This document shows positions 13,510 through 21,359 of a DNA stretch of 23,051 bases, in pieces. How positions within the stretch are numbered: position 1 is the stretch's first letter; each line of letters starts with the position of its first letter. Both the position numbers and the translations under genes were made by a program. The notes below the pieces were generated by a model, which was not told where the DNA came from, ran no database searches, and saw nothing but the letters and a program-made list of their open reading frames with translations. This DNA is from JASHVB01 sp036489395 (lineage in GTDB: Bacteria > Pseudomonadota > Alphaproteobacteria > Acetobacterales > Acetobacteraceae): the NCBI GenBank assembly GCA_036489395.1, contig DASXFW010000119.1, forward strand, positions 1 through 23,051, read 5' to 3'.

Positions 13510-14993
13510 CACAGATCCACCGGCGAGGCGGCAAGGCCGAAGGAATGCAGGATCGCATCGGCCTCCTCCACGCGGGCGCCGGCGATCGCCGCCTCGGCCA
13601 GCGGCCACAGCGACCAGCCCGGATCGCGGGTGAAGGCGGCGGCGATCTGCCCGTGGTCCAGCCGCAGCCAATGCCACACATCGCCGCGCACCGACTCGGC
13701 GCAGCCGATCCCCTCGCCGCTGGCGGTCGGCAGTGCCACCGACACCGGCCCCTCCGGCAATGCCGCCAGCACGGCGCGCACCAGGCGAATGCCGTCGGCG
13801 ATCTGTGCCAGCCGCACGCGGCCACGCGTCGCGGCATCCCCCACATGCTCTTCGGGCGGCGTCGGCGCAGGGCAGGCCGGATCGAAGCGGCGCACGTCGA
13901 AGGCGCGTCCGGCCGCACGGCCCACCACGCCGCCGGCCGCCCAGGCAAACGCCGCGACGCGGCTGACGACGCCCAGGCCATCCAGCCGTCCCAGCAGCGC
14001 CTGGCAGCGCCGGCGCATCAGCGGCAAATCGGGCTCGAGCGCTTCCAGCGGCGCCAGGATGGCCGCCACCCCGTCGGGCGCGACATCCGCCGCGAGACCG
14101 CCGGGCACCACGCAATCCATCATCAGCCGGTGGCCGAACGCGGCGCCGATGCCGCGCAGCAGGTGTTCCCGCATCGTGCTGAGCATGGAATGCAGCCCCG
14201 CCAATCCGGCCGCGTCCGCCTGAACGGCCAGCGCATCCAGGTGCCCGGCGACCCGCTCCAGTTCCAGCATCGCCGCGCGCAAAGCCGCGGCGCGCGGGGG
14301 AGCCGCCATGTCCAGCGCCGCCTCGGTGGCGCGGGCGAAGGCCAGCGAATGCGCCACGGTCGCATCGCCCGCCAGCCGGGCGGCGAAGCGGGCCGCGGCG
14401 CGCGGCGACTTGCCGCGCATCAGCACCAGCGTGCCCTTGTGCGTGTAGCCAAGCCGGGATTCGGCCCGCAGCACCGCGTCGCCGCGGGCGGTCAGCCGGA
14501 CGTGCATCGCCTCGCCGATCAGGCCATGCACCGGGCCAAGCGGCACCTGCATGAGGTCCTCTGCCTCGGCGGGCAGCAGCTCCGGCGGGTTGGCGGCGGT
14601 CGATGGCGGCCCGGGGCGAGGCGCCATCGGTTGCGCGTGCGGCCAGCGCCCGTGGTCGAGCCACGGCCGCGCATCGCGTCCGCCCTCCGCCACATGGCCC
14701 CACAAATCGTGGACCAGCCGCTCGAACCAGGCGGCGAGCGGGCGGGCGGGCGACAGCGCCGGATAGCGCCCGGCCTCAACCGCGACGGAAACCGGCAGGA
14801 CGGTCGCCATTGCCTCGTCCAGCAGTAAGGCATGCACCTGCGCCGTGTCGGCCCACAGGGCCAGCAGCGCGGGTTGGGCATCGGCCTTCAGTGCCGCGAC
14901 CAGCGCGCTCCAGTCCGGCCGCGACAGCACGCGGCGCGGCCACGGCCGGCAATCCTCCACTCCGGCCGCGTCGAGCATCGCCAACGGGTTCAT
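13509..14993 (-). CDS. hyfG: HyfG/HycE-like large subunit lacking NiFe cysteines
   Basis: A 494-residue protein combining a shortened NuoC-like N-terminal part (about 1-145) with a NuoD/hydrogenase large-subunit domain (about 150-494). The latter starts at PLGPVHGLIGEAMH, followed by RLGYTHKGT. In [NiFe] hydrogenases the next block is a Cys-Gly-x-Cys motif before a conserved AHS. Here it reads R206-LAGDATVAHS, with Ala at both cysteine positions. The C-terminal Cys pair is also missing: the protein ends AILHSFGLAASPVDL. It therefore cannot bind the NiFe centre, which fits Ehr-type complexes rather than true hydrogenases. The ATG at 14991-14993 overlaps the hyfEF stop (ATGA). Confidence 0.88.
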   Translation of the reverse strand: MNPLAMLDAAGVEDCRPWPRRVLSRPDWSALVAALKADAQPALLALWADTAQVHALLLDEAMATVLPVSVAVEAGRYPALSPARPLAAWFERLVHDLWGHVAEGGRDARPWLDHGRWPHAQPMAPRPGPPSTAANPPELLPAEAEDLMQVPLGPVHGLIGEAMHVRLTARGDAVLRAESRLGYTHKGTLVLMRGKSPRAAARFAARLAGDATVAHSLAFARATEAALDMAAPPRAAALRAAMLELERVAGHLDALAVQADAAGLAGLHSMLSTMREHLLRGIGAAFGHRLMMDCVVPGGLAADVAPDGVAAILAPLEALEPDLPLMRRRCQALLGRLDGLGVVSRVAAFAWAAGGVVGRAAGRAFDVRRFDPACPAPTPPEEHVGDAATRGRVRLAQIADGIRLVRAVLAALPEGPVSVALPTASGEGIGCAESVRGDVWHWLRLDHGQIAAAFTRDPGWSLWPLAEAAIAGARVEEADAILHSFGLAASPVDL

Positions 14994-16543
14994 GGCGTCG
15001 CCACCGCGGCGGCGCGCAGCCAGGCGAACACCGGATGCGGCATGGCGAATCCAGCGACCAGCAGCAACAGCAGCGGAATCCAGTCGAGTTGCGAGCGCGG
15101 CGCGCTGACCGGCCCCAGCCGCGGCAGCCGCGACAGGATCGGCCAGCCGAGCATGCCCAGGCCGACCGCCAGCGGCAGCACCAGCCACGGGGATCGGGCG
15201 GCGGTGGCAGCGACGATCAGCGCCAGGCTGGAAAACAGGCCGAATGGCGGAACGCCGGCGAGGCCAGCCAGCGCCGCGATCCGATCCAGCCCCCCGTCGC
15301 GCGCCAGCAGCACCGCGCTCTGCGTCAGTGCCAGCATCACCAGGTGGAGGATGGCGGCGACATGGGCGTCGGGCGTGCCGATGCCCCAGGCGAACACCGC
15401 CGCGCCGGCCTGACCGAAGCCGGCCCATGCGGGCAACCGTTCGGCGTCACGACGCAGCATCAGGCCGCAGCCGGCGATCGCCATCGCGGCAAGCCCCGCC
15501 AGCACCAGCAACGCGTGGGCGGACGCGACGTCGCGCTGACGCACGATCAGGACGGCCGCGGTCAATGCGAGCTCCGGCGCCAGCCAGCCGAGCGTGCCCA
15601 GGCCGACGATGATGCAGGCAGGCGCCCACGGGCCGGCTTCGGGCAGCGCGGCCGTGCCGAGCAACGCCACGCCCAGACCGAGGCAGCCCAGGCGCAGCAG
15701 GCGCCAGGCCTCGGCAGGGTGCGGCAGCGCCGCCGCCGCCGCCGCGATCACGGCGACCACGAGAGCCAGCCAGGACAACGGCATCGGCTGCAAGGCGACG
15801 GCCAGTGCGGCGCCGAGCACCACCAGCAGGCGCGCGCCAGCGGGCGGCGCCGTCGCGGAGGACTGGCGCGTTGGGCAGGCCGCGGCGGTGGCGACGGCTG
15901 CGAGCAAGACGATCGCGACCGCACCGAAAGCGTCGATGTGCAGCATCGGCCACGGCGGCGAAGGCAGCCACTGCAAGGTCAGGGCGAGCAGCAGGACGAG
16001 AATGCAGCCGATGGCGTCGATCCAGCCTGCGCGCGGCCAGCGTTGCAGGATTCCGGGGTACCGTCCGGCCACCCACAGGCCGCCGGCGGCCACGGCCGGA
16101 ACCAGCGGCAGCACCGGGATCAGCAGGCCGCTGCCCATCGCCGCAAGCACGACTCCATTCTGCAGGGCGGCGAGGCCGAGCACCTGCCATGCTGCGGGCG
16201 CTCGCGCCGCGACGATGACGGCGCCAAGCAACGCGACGCCGAGCGCAAGGCCTGGGTCTAGCAACGTCGTGGCGAGCAACGCAACGGCGGCTCCGATACC
16301 CAGCGCGACAGGTTGCACGCGAGCGGACTGGGGCGGCAGCCCCGATGCGACGAACGCGATGGCGGCGGCGAACACCAACTGGATGGCCGCGAGCCAGGGA
16401 TGGCTCAGCACCGCGGCCATGCATGCCGCCACGACTGCCTGGGCCGCGCAGACGCCGGCGGCTGTCCTGATCCGGGACGTGCCGAGGAGCACCACCGACA
16501 GCGCCAGTGCCAAGCCGGTCAGCCCCTGCGCGAGCATGGTCAT
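14990..16543 (-). CDS. HyfE-HyfF fusion membrane subunit, degenerate antiporter part
   Basis: One uninterrupted 517-residue membrane protein. Residues 1 to about 165 resemble HyfE (NuoK-like position; TSRIRTAAGVCAAQAVV, ALQNGVVLAAMGSGLL). From about 185 on it resembles HyfF, a NuoL/M/N-type antiporter subunit, with LHIDAF, AWRLLRLGCLGLGVALLGTA, VGLGTLGWLAP and LAGVPPFGLFSSLALI. The HyfF half is about 330 residues against roughly 500 or more in separate HyfF proteins; the block after the TM7 loop seems to be missing. The expected channel Lys in GFGTKxGLAP is replaced, and the later HxxxK position reads LALTQSA. The ATG at 16541-16543 is preceded by only a weak ribosome site. The stop overlaps the next gene. 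I read it as a real gene, because the frame is open and tightly coupled, not as two genes joined by an error; that remains to be tested. Confidence 0.82.
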   Translation of the reverse strand: MTMLAQGLTGLALALSVVLLGTSRIRTAAGVCAAQAVVAACMAAVLSHPWLAAIQLVFAAAIAFVASGLPPQSARVQPVALGIGAAVALLATTLLDPGLALGVALLGAVIVAARAPAAWQVLGLAALQNGVVLAAMGSGLLIPVLPLVPAVAAGGLWVAGRYPGILQRWPRAGWIDAIGCILVLLLALTLQWLPSPPWPMLHIDAFGAVAIVLLAAVATAAACPTRQSSATAPPAGARLLVVLGAALAVALQPMPLSWLALVVAVIAAAAAALPHPAEAWRLLRLGCLGLGVALLGTAALPEAGPWAPACIIVGLGTLGWLAPELALTAAVLIVRQRDVASAHALLVLAGLAAMAIAGCGLMLRRDAERLPAWAGFGQAGAAVFAWGIGTPDAHVAAILHLVMLALTQSAVLLARDGGLDRIAALAGLAGVPPFGLFSSLALIVAATAARSPWLVLPLAVGLGMLGWPILSRLPRLGPVSAPRSQLDWIPLLLLLVAGFAMPHPVFAWLRAAAVATP

Positions 16544-16570
16544 GCCAGACCCGCATCAGGATCAGGTTGT

Positions 16571-16624
16571 CCCCCCTCCCCCCAACCTTGGTCCGCTTCG
16601 CGGCCCAAGTCCTCAAGGGGAGGG
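16571..16624. repeat. C-rich/G-rich nested hairpin inside the hyf-like operon
   Basis: Outer arms CCCTCCCC and GGGGAGGG enclose an inner stem CTTGGTCCGC facing GCGGCCCAAG with a TTC loop and one mismatch. It occupies much of the 145-bp gap between hyfC and hyfEF, the only gap in an otherwise overlapping operon. It is related in composition to the long inverted repeat at 1805-1913. It could cause partial termination or stabilise the upstream mRNA. Confidence 0.78.
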
Positions 16625-16688
16625 ATGCCAGCTTGAGCTTGAGCACCTACGACCCTGCTCGTTCCTCGGGCAATTCGCCGCATCGCCG

Positions 16689-17594
16689 TCATATCGCCGC
16701 CGCGCTGGCGATCGCCAAGGCGGTCGCCAGCAGCCCCAGCAGCGACGCCGCAGCCAGCAGCAGCGGCACGCGGCGGATATGCCCGCCGACATGCCGGAAC
16801 ACCGACAGCATGCCGGTCAGCACGGCGACCCGCACGGCCCAGGCCAGCACACCGACACTCCAGCCGACAGGACCGGCATAGGCGGGCGACATGCCCAGCG
16901 GCAGGAACACCGCGCCGATCAGGTCGAGCCAGACCAACAGCCGGAAGCCCTCGGCCAGGGTGAGTGCCGCCAGATCGACGCCGCCGTATTCGGCGAGTCC
17001 GTCCAACGGCTCGGACGTGCCGAGGCCGATCGCGACCAGGGCAGCGGCCAGCAGCGCGCTGGCGCCCCCGGGCTGCAACATGCCGCCATGCTGCACGCTA
17101 ATGAGCAGATCCAGGTTGGTGGTGCCGGACAGCATGCCCAGCGTCAGGATCACCAGGAACATGGCCGGCTCGGCCAGGACGGTGAGCGACATGGCGCGGG
17201 CCGCGGTCGCGCCGCCGCTGCCGGTGCCGGCATCGAGCGCGGCGAGGCTCCGCAGCATCCGTGGCAGGGCCAGCAGGCCGCCGAGCACCAGGAGATCGGA
17301 AAATCGTCCGAACGCCATGCCAAGCGTGAAGGACGGCACCAGCAAGACGGTGACGGCGGTTGCGGCAAGGCTCGCGATCGGGACGGCCAGGAACATGGGC
17401 GAGGCGTTCTCGGCAAGAGTGGCGTGCTTGCGCAGCAGGCGGGCCAGGTCGCGCCAGGGCTGCAGTGGGTGCGGGCCGCGGCGGCGGGCGAGGCGTGCCT
17501 CGGTCCAGCGCAGCAGGCCGAGCAGCGTCGGGGCCGCGGCCAGCATCAGCGCGCAGTGCAGGAGCTCGGCCAGCAACGCGAGCAACGCCGTCAT
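16689..17594 (-). CDS. hyfC: HyfC/NuoH-like membrane subunit
   Basis: A 301-residue multi-helix protein homologous to HyfC/HycD and NuoH, which anchors the peripheral arm and couples it to the membrane arm. Conserved blocks are RRGPHPLQPWRDLARLLRK, a long loop and helix with LLALPRMLRSLAALDAGTG, and MSLTVLAEPAMFLVIL. The acidic loop that in relatives contains a His-Leu-Glu-Leu-Thr-Met-like stretch is reduced here to EPLDGLAEYGGVDLAAL, so the quinone-side coupling loop is altered. The ATG at 17592-17594 forms an ATGA overlap with the hyfB stop codon, and I prefer it over an upstream GTG at 17604-17606. Confidence 0.88.
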   Translation of the reverse strand: MTALLALLAELLHCALMLAAAPTLLGLLRWTEARLARRRGPHPLQPWRDLARLLRKHATLAENASPMFLAVPIASLAATAVTVLLVPSFTLGMAFGRFSDLLVLGGLLALPRMLRSLAALDAGTGSGGATAARAMSLTVLAEPAMFLVILTLGMLSGTTNLDLLISVQHGGMLQPGGASALLAAALVAIGLGTSEPLDGLAEYGGVDLAALTLAEGFRLLVWLDLIGAVFLPLGMSPAYAGPVGWSVGVLAWAVRVAVLTGMLSVFRHVGGHIRRVPLLLAAASLLGLLATALAIASAAAI

Positions 17595-19456
17595 GACGGC
17601 AGCCACCGGATCAGCAGCAGCATAATCGCCAGGACGGCGATTGCCACGGCGGGGGCGGCTTGCGGGCGGAGCCTTGGCCAGCGGATCGGGCGGCTCGGCA
17701 ATCGACGGGGCAGCCGGATTTCAGGCAGTGGGGTGAAGCCGACACCGGAGGATTGCGTCTTCGGGTCGCCGAACGGGAGCCACGCCGGGGGGGCCGCGAA
17801 ACCGCCGTCCCAGGCGGGGCCAGTATGGCTGGCCTCGATCCGCAGGCGGCGCCGCAGCCACCAGGCGGTGCTGCCGGCCAGCACGAGCAAGCATGCGACC
17901 GGCACCGCGGCATAGCCTGGATTGCTCGGCGTTGCAGTGATGCCGAGCCAGCCGATGCGTTCGCCGAGGCCGGTGCCGAGCATCTGGCGGATCGCAGGCT
18001 CTGCCAGCCAGCGCAGCACCGGGCCGACGAAGACGCCCAGCACGATCGATGCGCCGGCCAGGCACAGCAGCGGGACGCGGGCGGGACGCGGCAGTTCCTC
18101 GGCCGCGGACGTGCGAGCGGTGCGCGGGCGACCGAGGCAGGCAACCCCGACCAGGCGGACCAGCGACACCGTCCCCAACGCGGCGCTGAGGCCGAGCATC
18201 CAGGCCGCGGCGACGAACACGGCCTGGAAGGCTGGGGCGGAGGATTGCACTTCGGCCAGCAGCGCCTGGAACACCAGCCACAGCGTGGCGAAGCCGAGGC
18301 CGGGCGGTAGCGCAGCCAGGCCGAACAAGGCGGCCAGCAGACAGGTGGTGGTTGCGGGCATGCCGTGGATCAATCCGCCCAGGCGGCTGAGATGCTGCGT
18401 GGCGGCGCCGCGGCGGATCGCTCCACCGGCCAGGGCGGCGAGTGTGCCGCAGACCGCCTGCGTAACGGCGGCCAGAAGCAGCGCGCCGAGCGCTTCGGCG
18501 GCCACGGCCGGCTGGTCCTGGCCCCGCGCCGTCAGCGCTATGCCCAGCGCCAGCGCCATGATACCGGACTGGCGGACCGTGCCGGCGGCCAGGCAGGCGT
18601 CCAGCGTTTCGCCGCGCGAGGCCTGGACCCCGCCCATGAGCAGCGACGCCGCGCCAAGCGCCAGAGGCGGCAGCCCGAACCACGCCGGCAGCGGATGATC
18701 CGGCGCGGCGAACACGAGACGGACCAGCGCCTCGAACGCCAGCGGCACGGCGGCGCCGATGAGCATCGCGACGACCCGCACCGGTGCGCGGACCTGGACC
18801 GGCGTGAGCCAGGAGTGCAATGGCGCCAGGCATGCCAGCGGCACCAGGCCGAGCAGCAGTGCCAGCAAGGCGAGCGGTGTTTGTGGTGCCGCGGGAACGT
18901 CCAGCGGAAGGCCAGCACCACCCAGCAGCGCCGCCGCGGCGAGAACCGAGGCGGCCGCGAGCAACGTCACCCAGAGCAGTGCCGGCAGCGCCTGGCCCGG
19001 ATCTTCGGCGCGACCGGTCGCCCAGATTGCACCGCCTGCGATCGCAATCCCGGGGGCGAATGCGAAACCGTCGCCGGCCAGCGCTGCCAGCGCCAGGCCC
19101 CCCAGGGCGACTGGCATGCTGGCGAGCGAGTTGGGGGAGCCCGGCGGATCGGCCTCGGCGGCGTAACCGATGACAGCGGTGCCGGCGGCGAAGACCAGTA
19201 GCGCGAAGAAGCCGGACAGCGGGTCGAGCACGAGATGGAACGCCGCCCCGGGCAGGCCGAGCGGGAGGCTAAGTTGCGCCGGCTCCTCGCCCAGCACGAG
19301 GGCCAGCAGGGCAAGGATCGCGCCGAGTCCGCTAAGGCCAGCGCTGCCGAAGCCGATCGCTTCACGGGCGCGACGGCGCAGAGCAGCGCCAAGCGCGCCC
19401 AGCAGCAGCAGGCTCGCGACGATTACTGCCAGCAGCGTCAGGATCGGACCGTTCAC
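17591..19456 (-). CDS. hyfB: HyfB-like antiporter-type membrane subunit lacking channel residues
   Basis: A 621-residue membrane protein of the NuoL/MrpA/HyfB family and first gene of the operon. Landmarks of the hydrogenase-4 subunit B family are LAPLHSWL, SRLGGLIHGMP, LPPGLGF and, near the C-terminus, GPAWDGGF. Polar channel positions are replaced. The TM5 Trp-Glu becomes hydrophobic. Leu takes the place of Lys before PLHSWL, and Pro the place of Lys after the MSG-like segment. The HALFK-like helix reads QAVCG. The protein should still fold and assemble, but by this reading it has no complete proton path. The GTG at 19454-19456 is the only start near the family N-terminus; the ribosome site is weak. 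The last 4 bases overlap hyfC. Confidence 0.88.
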   Translation of the reverse strand: MNGPILTLLAVIVASLLLLGALGAALRRRAREAIGFGSAGLSGLGAILALLALVLGEEPAQLSLPLGLPGAAFHLVLDPLSGFFALLVFAAGTAVIGYAAEADPPGSPNSLASMPVALGGLALAALAGDGFAFAPGIAIAGGAIWATGRAEDPGQALPALLWVTLLAAASVLAAAALLGGAGLPLDVPAAPQTPLALLALLLGLVPLACLAPLHSWLTPVQVRAPVRVVAMLIGAAVPLAFEALVRLVFAAPDHPLPAWFGLPPLALGAASLLMGGVQASRGETLDACLAAGTVRQSGIMALALGIALTARGQDQPAVAAEALGALLLAAVTQAVCGTLAALAGGAIRRGAATQHLSRLGGLIHGMPATTTCLLAALFGLAALPPGLGFATLWLVFQALLAEVQSSAPAFQAVFVAAAWMLGLSAALGTVSLVRLVGVACLGRPRTARTSAAEELPRPARVPLLCLAGASIVLGVFVGPVLRWLAEPAIRQMLGTGLGERIGWLGITATPSNPGYAAVPVACLLVLAGSTAWWLRRRLRIEASHTGPAWDGGFAAPPAWLPFGDPKTQSSGVGFTPLPEIRLPRRLPSRPIRWPRLRPQAAPAVAIAVLAIMLLLIRWLPS

Positions 19457-19698
19457 GCCACGACGCTAGCAGAGCGTGGCGGAGTCGCGATCTTCGGGCG
19501 ATCGGGGATTACGAACAACGATTGGGGATGTGACGCGACGGCGCTGATCGTCAGGGGTGCCGCCTACGCCTGCGGCCGCGCCGCCCTCGCCGTCCTGAAA
19601 TAGCCCATGGCGGACGGGCGGAAGACCGGCGGGTTAACCTCGGCACTGCATCGGCGTAGTGTGGCCGGCAGGTATCCACCGCCACCCATGAGAATGCA
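19457..19698. other. Divergent intergenic region, hyfB-like operon / ilvE
   Basis: A 242-bp gap that must hold promoters for the minus-strand operon and for ilvE. An open frame of 14 codons on the minus strand (19564-19608, MGYFRTARAARPQA) lies here but has nothing else to support it. I see no terminator, riboswitch or clear operator. Confidence 0.4.
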
Positions 19699-20778
19699 GT
19701 GACAGAGATCGCCATCACCCGCACGGCGCAGCCCAAGCAGCCGCCAGCGGACGAAACCCTCGCCTTCGGCAAGGTCTTCACCGACCACATGTTCCTGATG
19801 GATTACAGTGAAGGCCGCGGCTGGCACGATCCGCGGGTCGTCCCGTACGGGCCATTCAGCCTGGATCCGGCGACCTGTGTCCTGCACTACGGCCAGGCGA
19901 TCTTCGACGGGTTGAAGGCGTTCCGCGGCCAGGACGGGCGCGTGCGCTTGTTCCGCCTGCCCGACCACGCGCGGCGCCTGAACGCGTCGGCGCGCTATCT
20001 GTGCATTCCCGAACTCGATCCCGCGATGGTCGAGGAATCGATCCGCGCACTGGTGGAGATCGACCAGCGCTGGGTGCCGTCACTGCCAGGCACGTCGCTG
20101 TATATCCGCCCGACGGTGATTGCCACCGAAACGTTCCTCGGCGTGCATCCGTCCAGCTCGTATCTTTACTATGTCATCGTCGGACCGGTGGGTGCGTACT
20201 ACAAGGAAGGCATGAACCCGGTGCGTATTCTTGCATCGGACAAATATGTGCGCGCGGTAAAGGGCGGCCTCGGTGCCGCCAAAACCGCCGGCAACTATGC
20301 CGCCAGTCTGTTCGGTGCCGAGGAAGCACAGCACGAAGGCTACACGCAGGTGCTGTGGCTCGACGGCGTGGAACACCGCTACCTCGACGAAGTCGGCACG
20401 ATGAACATCATGCTGAAGATCGGCGACGAGGTGATCACGCCGCCACTGAATGGCGCGATCCTCGCCGGCATCACGCGCGATTCCGTGCTGACCTTGCTGC
20501 GCGACTGGGGCATGCGCGTGTCGGAACGGCCGGTGGCGATCGACGAAGTGATCGCCGCGGCACAGGTCGGCACGCTGGAGATGTGGGGTACCGGGACCGC
20601 GGCGGTGATCTCGCCGGTGGGCGAGCTCGGCTACAAGGGCGAGCGCTACGTGATCAACGGCGGCCGCACCGGCGCGCTGACGCAGAAGCTGTACGATACG
20701 ATCGTGGGGATTCAGTACGGCACCGCACCGGACCCGCACGGCTGGACGCGGGTGCTGGGGAACCGGGTCGGCGGATAG
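19699..20778 (+). CDS. ilvE: Branched-chain amino acid aminotransferase
   Basis: A 359-residue PLP enzyme of fold type IV, of the longer class II BCAT type found in many bacteria and eukaryotes. It interconverts leucine, isoleucine and valine with their 2-keto acids using glutamate/2-oxoglutarate. Landmarks are FGKVFTDHMFLMDY, VVPYGPFSLDPA, VLHYGQAIFDGLKAFR, the PLP lysine K195 in GGLGAAKTAGNYAASL, LDEVGTMNIM, and GTGTAAVISPVG with the phosphate-binding turn. The start is a GTG at 19699; ATGs just upstream are out of frame, and the next in-frame ATG would cut into the conserved domain. No ilv or leu genes flank it. Confidence 0.95.
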   Translation: MTEIAITRTAQPKQPPADETLAFGKVFTDHMFLMDYSEGRGWHDPRVVPYGPFSLDPATCVLHYGQAIFDGLKAFRGQDGRVRLFRLPDHARRLNASARYLCIPELDPAMVEESIRALVEIDQRWVPSLPGTSLYIRPTVIATETFLGVHPSSSYLYYVIVGPVGAYYKEGMNPVRILASDKYVRAVKGGLGAAKTAGNYAASLFGAEEAQHEGYTQVLWLDGVEHRYLDEVGTMNIMLKIGDEVITPPLNGAILAGITRDSVLTLLRDWGMRVSERPVAIDEVIAAAQVGTLEMWGTGTAAVISPVGELGYKGERYVINGGRTGALTQKLYDTIVGIQYGTAPDPHGWTRVLGNRVGG

Positions 20779-20880
20779 CGTTCCGCGCCCGGCGTCCCCG
20801 CCACCGGCATTGGTTCACTTCCTCCGCATCGTCAGGCGCCGGCACCAGCGTGTGAAGCCCTCCCGCACGCGCGACCATAC

Positions 20881-20933
20881 CGACGCAGGGCGCGCCTTCG
20901 CGCGGCCCGACGCAGGGCGCGCCTTCGCGCGGC
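20881..20933. repeat. 27-bp tandem duplication
   Basis: CGACGCAGGGCGCGCCTTCG followed by CGCGGC occurs at 20881 and again at 20908, a 27-bp period repeated twice. Each unit contains a short stem (GCGCG facing CGCGC). It lies in the 272-bp region between ilvE and the 58-residue protein gene (20779-21050), where I find no convincing gene. Confidence 0.85.
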
Positions 20934-21050
20934 GCGGTGCAATCGCGGCGAGTTGAGCGAAGATGTCGCCGACCGGTTGATCAGACCGACCGGATGGCGG
21001 ACGGTTCGGAAGAGAAAACAAGCTCCGACTCCTGCGATACGCTGGCGGTG

Positions 21051-21227
21051 TCAGTCCGACTCTTGTTCCGTGGGGTCCTCTACAGGATGCACTCGCTCGT
21101 GGAAGCGTGCCAATTCGTCGTACCCCGCTGCAAGTTCGACATAGATAAGTTTCAACTCGGGTTCGGCGACCTGCTGCGCGCGGCGCAGAAATTCCTCTCC
21201 AATTTGGCGATACTGGTCGTCTGACAT
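21051..21227 (-). CDS. Small helical protein of unknown function (58 residues)
   Basis: An open frame of 58 codons starting MSDDQYRQIGEEFLRRAQQV. The composition is acidic and helix-forming, with a heptad-like spread (AEPELKLIYVELAAGYDELA) and a polar tail DPTEQESD. It resembles a widespread group of very short alphaproteobacterial proteins of the form 'YxxxAxEFRxxAxxxxdPExKxxxLxLAxxYexLA', which have no assigned role. The ATG at 21225-21227 has GGGGT about eight bases upstream. Codon use is less GC-biased than in the neighbours (AAA, TAT, GAA, TTG are used), which hints at a different history. It lies head-to-head with dmeR. Confidence 0.72.
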   Translation of the reverse strand: MSDDQYRQIGEEFLRRAQQVAEPELKLIYVELAAGYDELARFHERVHPVEDPTEQESD

Positions 21228-21340
21228 CGGCTACCCCGACGGCAGAAGGCCGTCAGGGCGGGAACGGCGCCCGACACAATCGGTTGCTTCAATTCATTAT
21301 GAAGAATTGGCGCGATTGATGTGTCGCAGTTGCCTGTTTG

Positions 21341-21359
21341 CATAGGGTGGGGGGCTATG
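21341..21359. promoter_or_regulatory. Probable DmeR (RcnR-type) operator
   Basis: CATAG and CTATG form an inverted repeat around the G-tract GGTGGGGGG. G- or C-tracts between AT-containing inverted repeats are the recognised operator form of RcnR/DmeR/CsoR proteins. It lies 12 bp before the dmeR ATG chosen here, placed to autoregulate dmeR-dmeF. A second palindrome (TTCATTATGAA, 21293-21303, inside CAATTC...GAATTG) lies upstream and may belong to the promoter region. The function is inferred. Confidence 0.65.

Noticed and set aside
15594..17915. Open frame of about 770 codons on the plus strand across the hyf-like operon
   Set aside because: It crosses gene junctions and the hairpin at 16571-16624, has low-complexity Ala/Gly/Gln/Arg composition, and the minus-strand proteins match known families throughout.
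12991..19456. A true H2-evolving hydrogenase-4 or formate hydrogenlyase
   Set aside because: The large subunit lacks all four NiFe cysteines, and no formate dehydrogenase or hyp maturation genes lie nearby in the window.
12991..19456. Respiratory complex I (nuo operon)
   Set aside because: Gene order and subunit set are of hydrogenase-4 type, the small subunit has the hydrogenase CxxC form, and NuoE/F/G are absent.
19564..19608. 14-codon leader peptide upstream of the hyfB-like gene
   Set aside because: There is no run of regulatory codons, no terminator/antiterminator pair that I can see, and no reason for attenuation in this operon.
20815..21021. Minus-strand frame of 68 codons covering the 27-bp tandem repeat
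   Set aside because: It needs a TTG start, has no family resemblance, and about a third of it is the translated tandem repeat.
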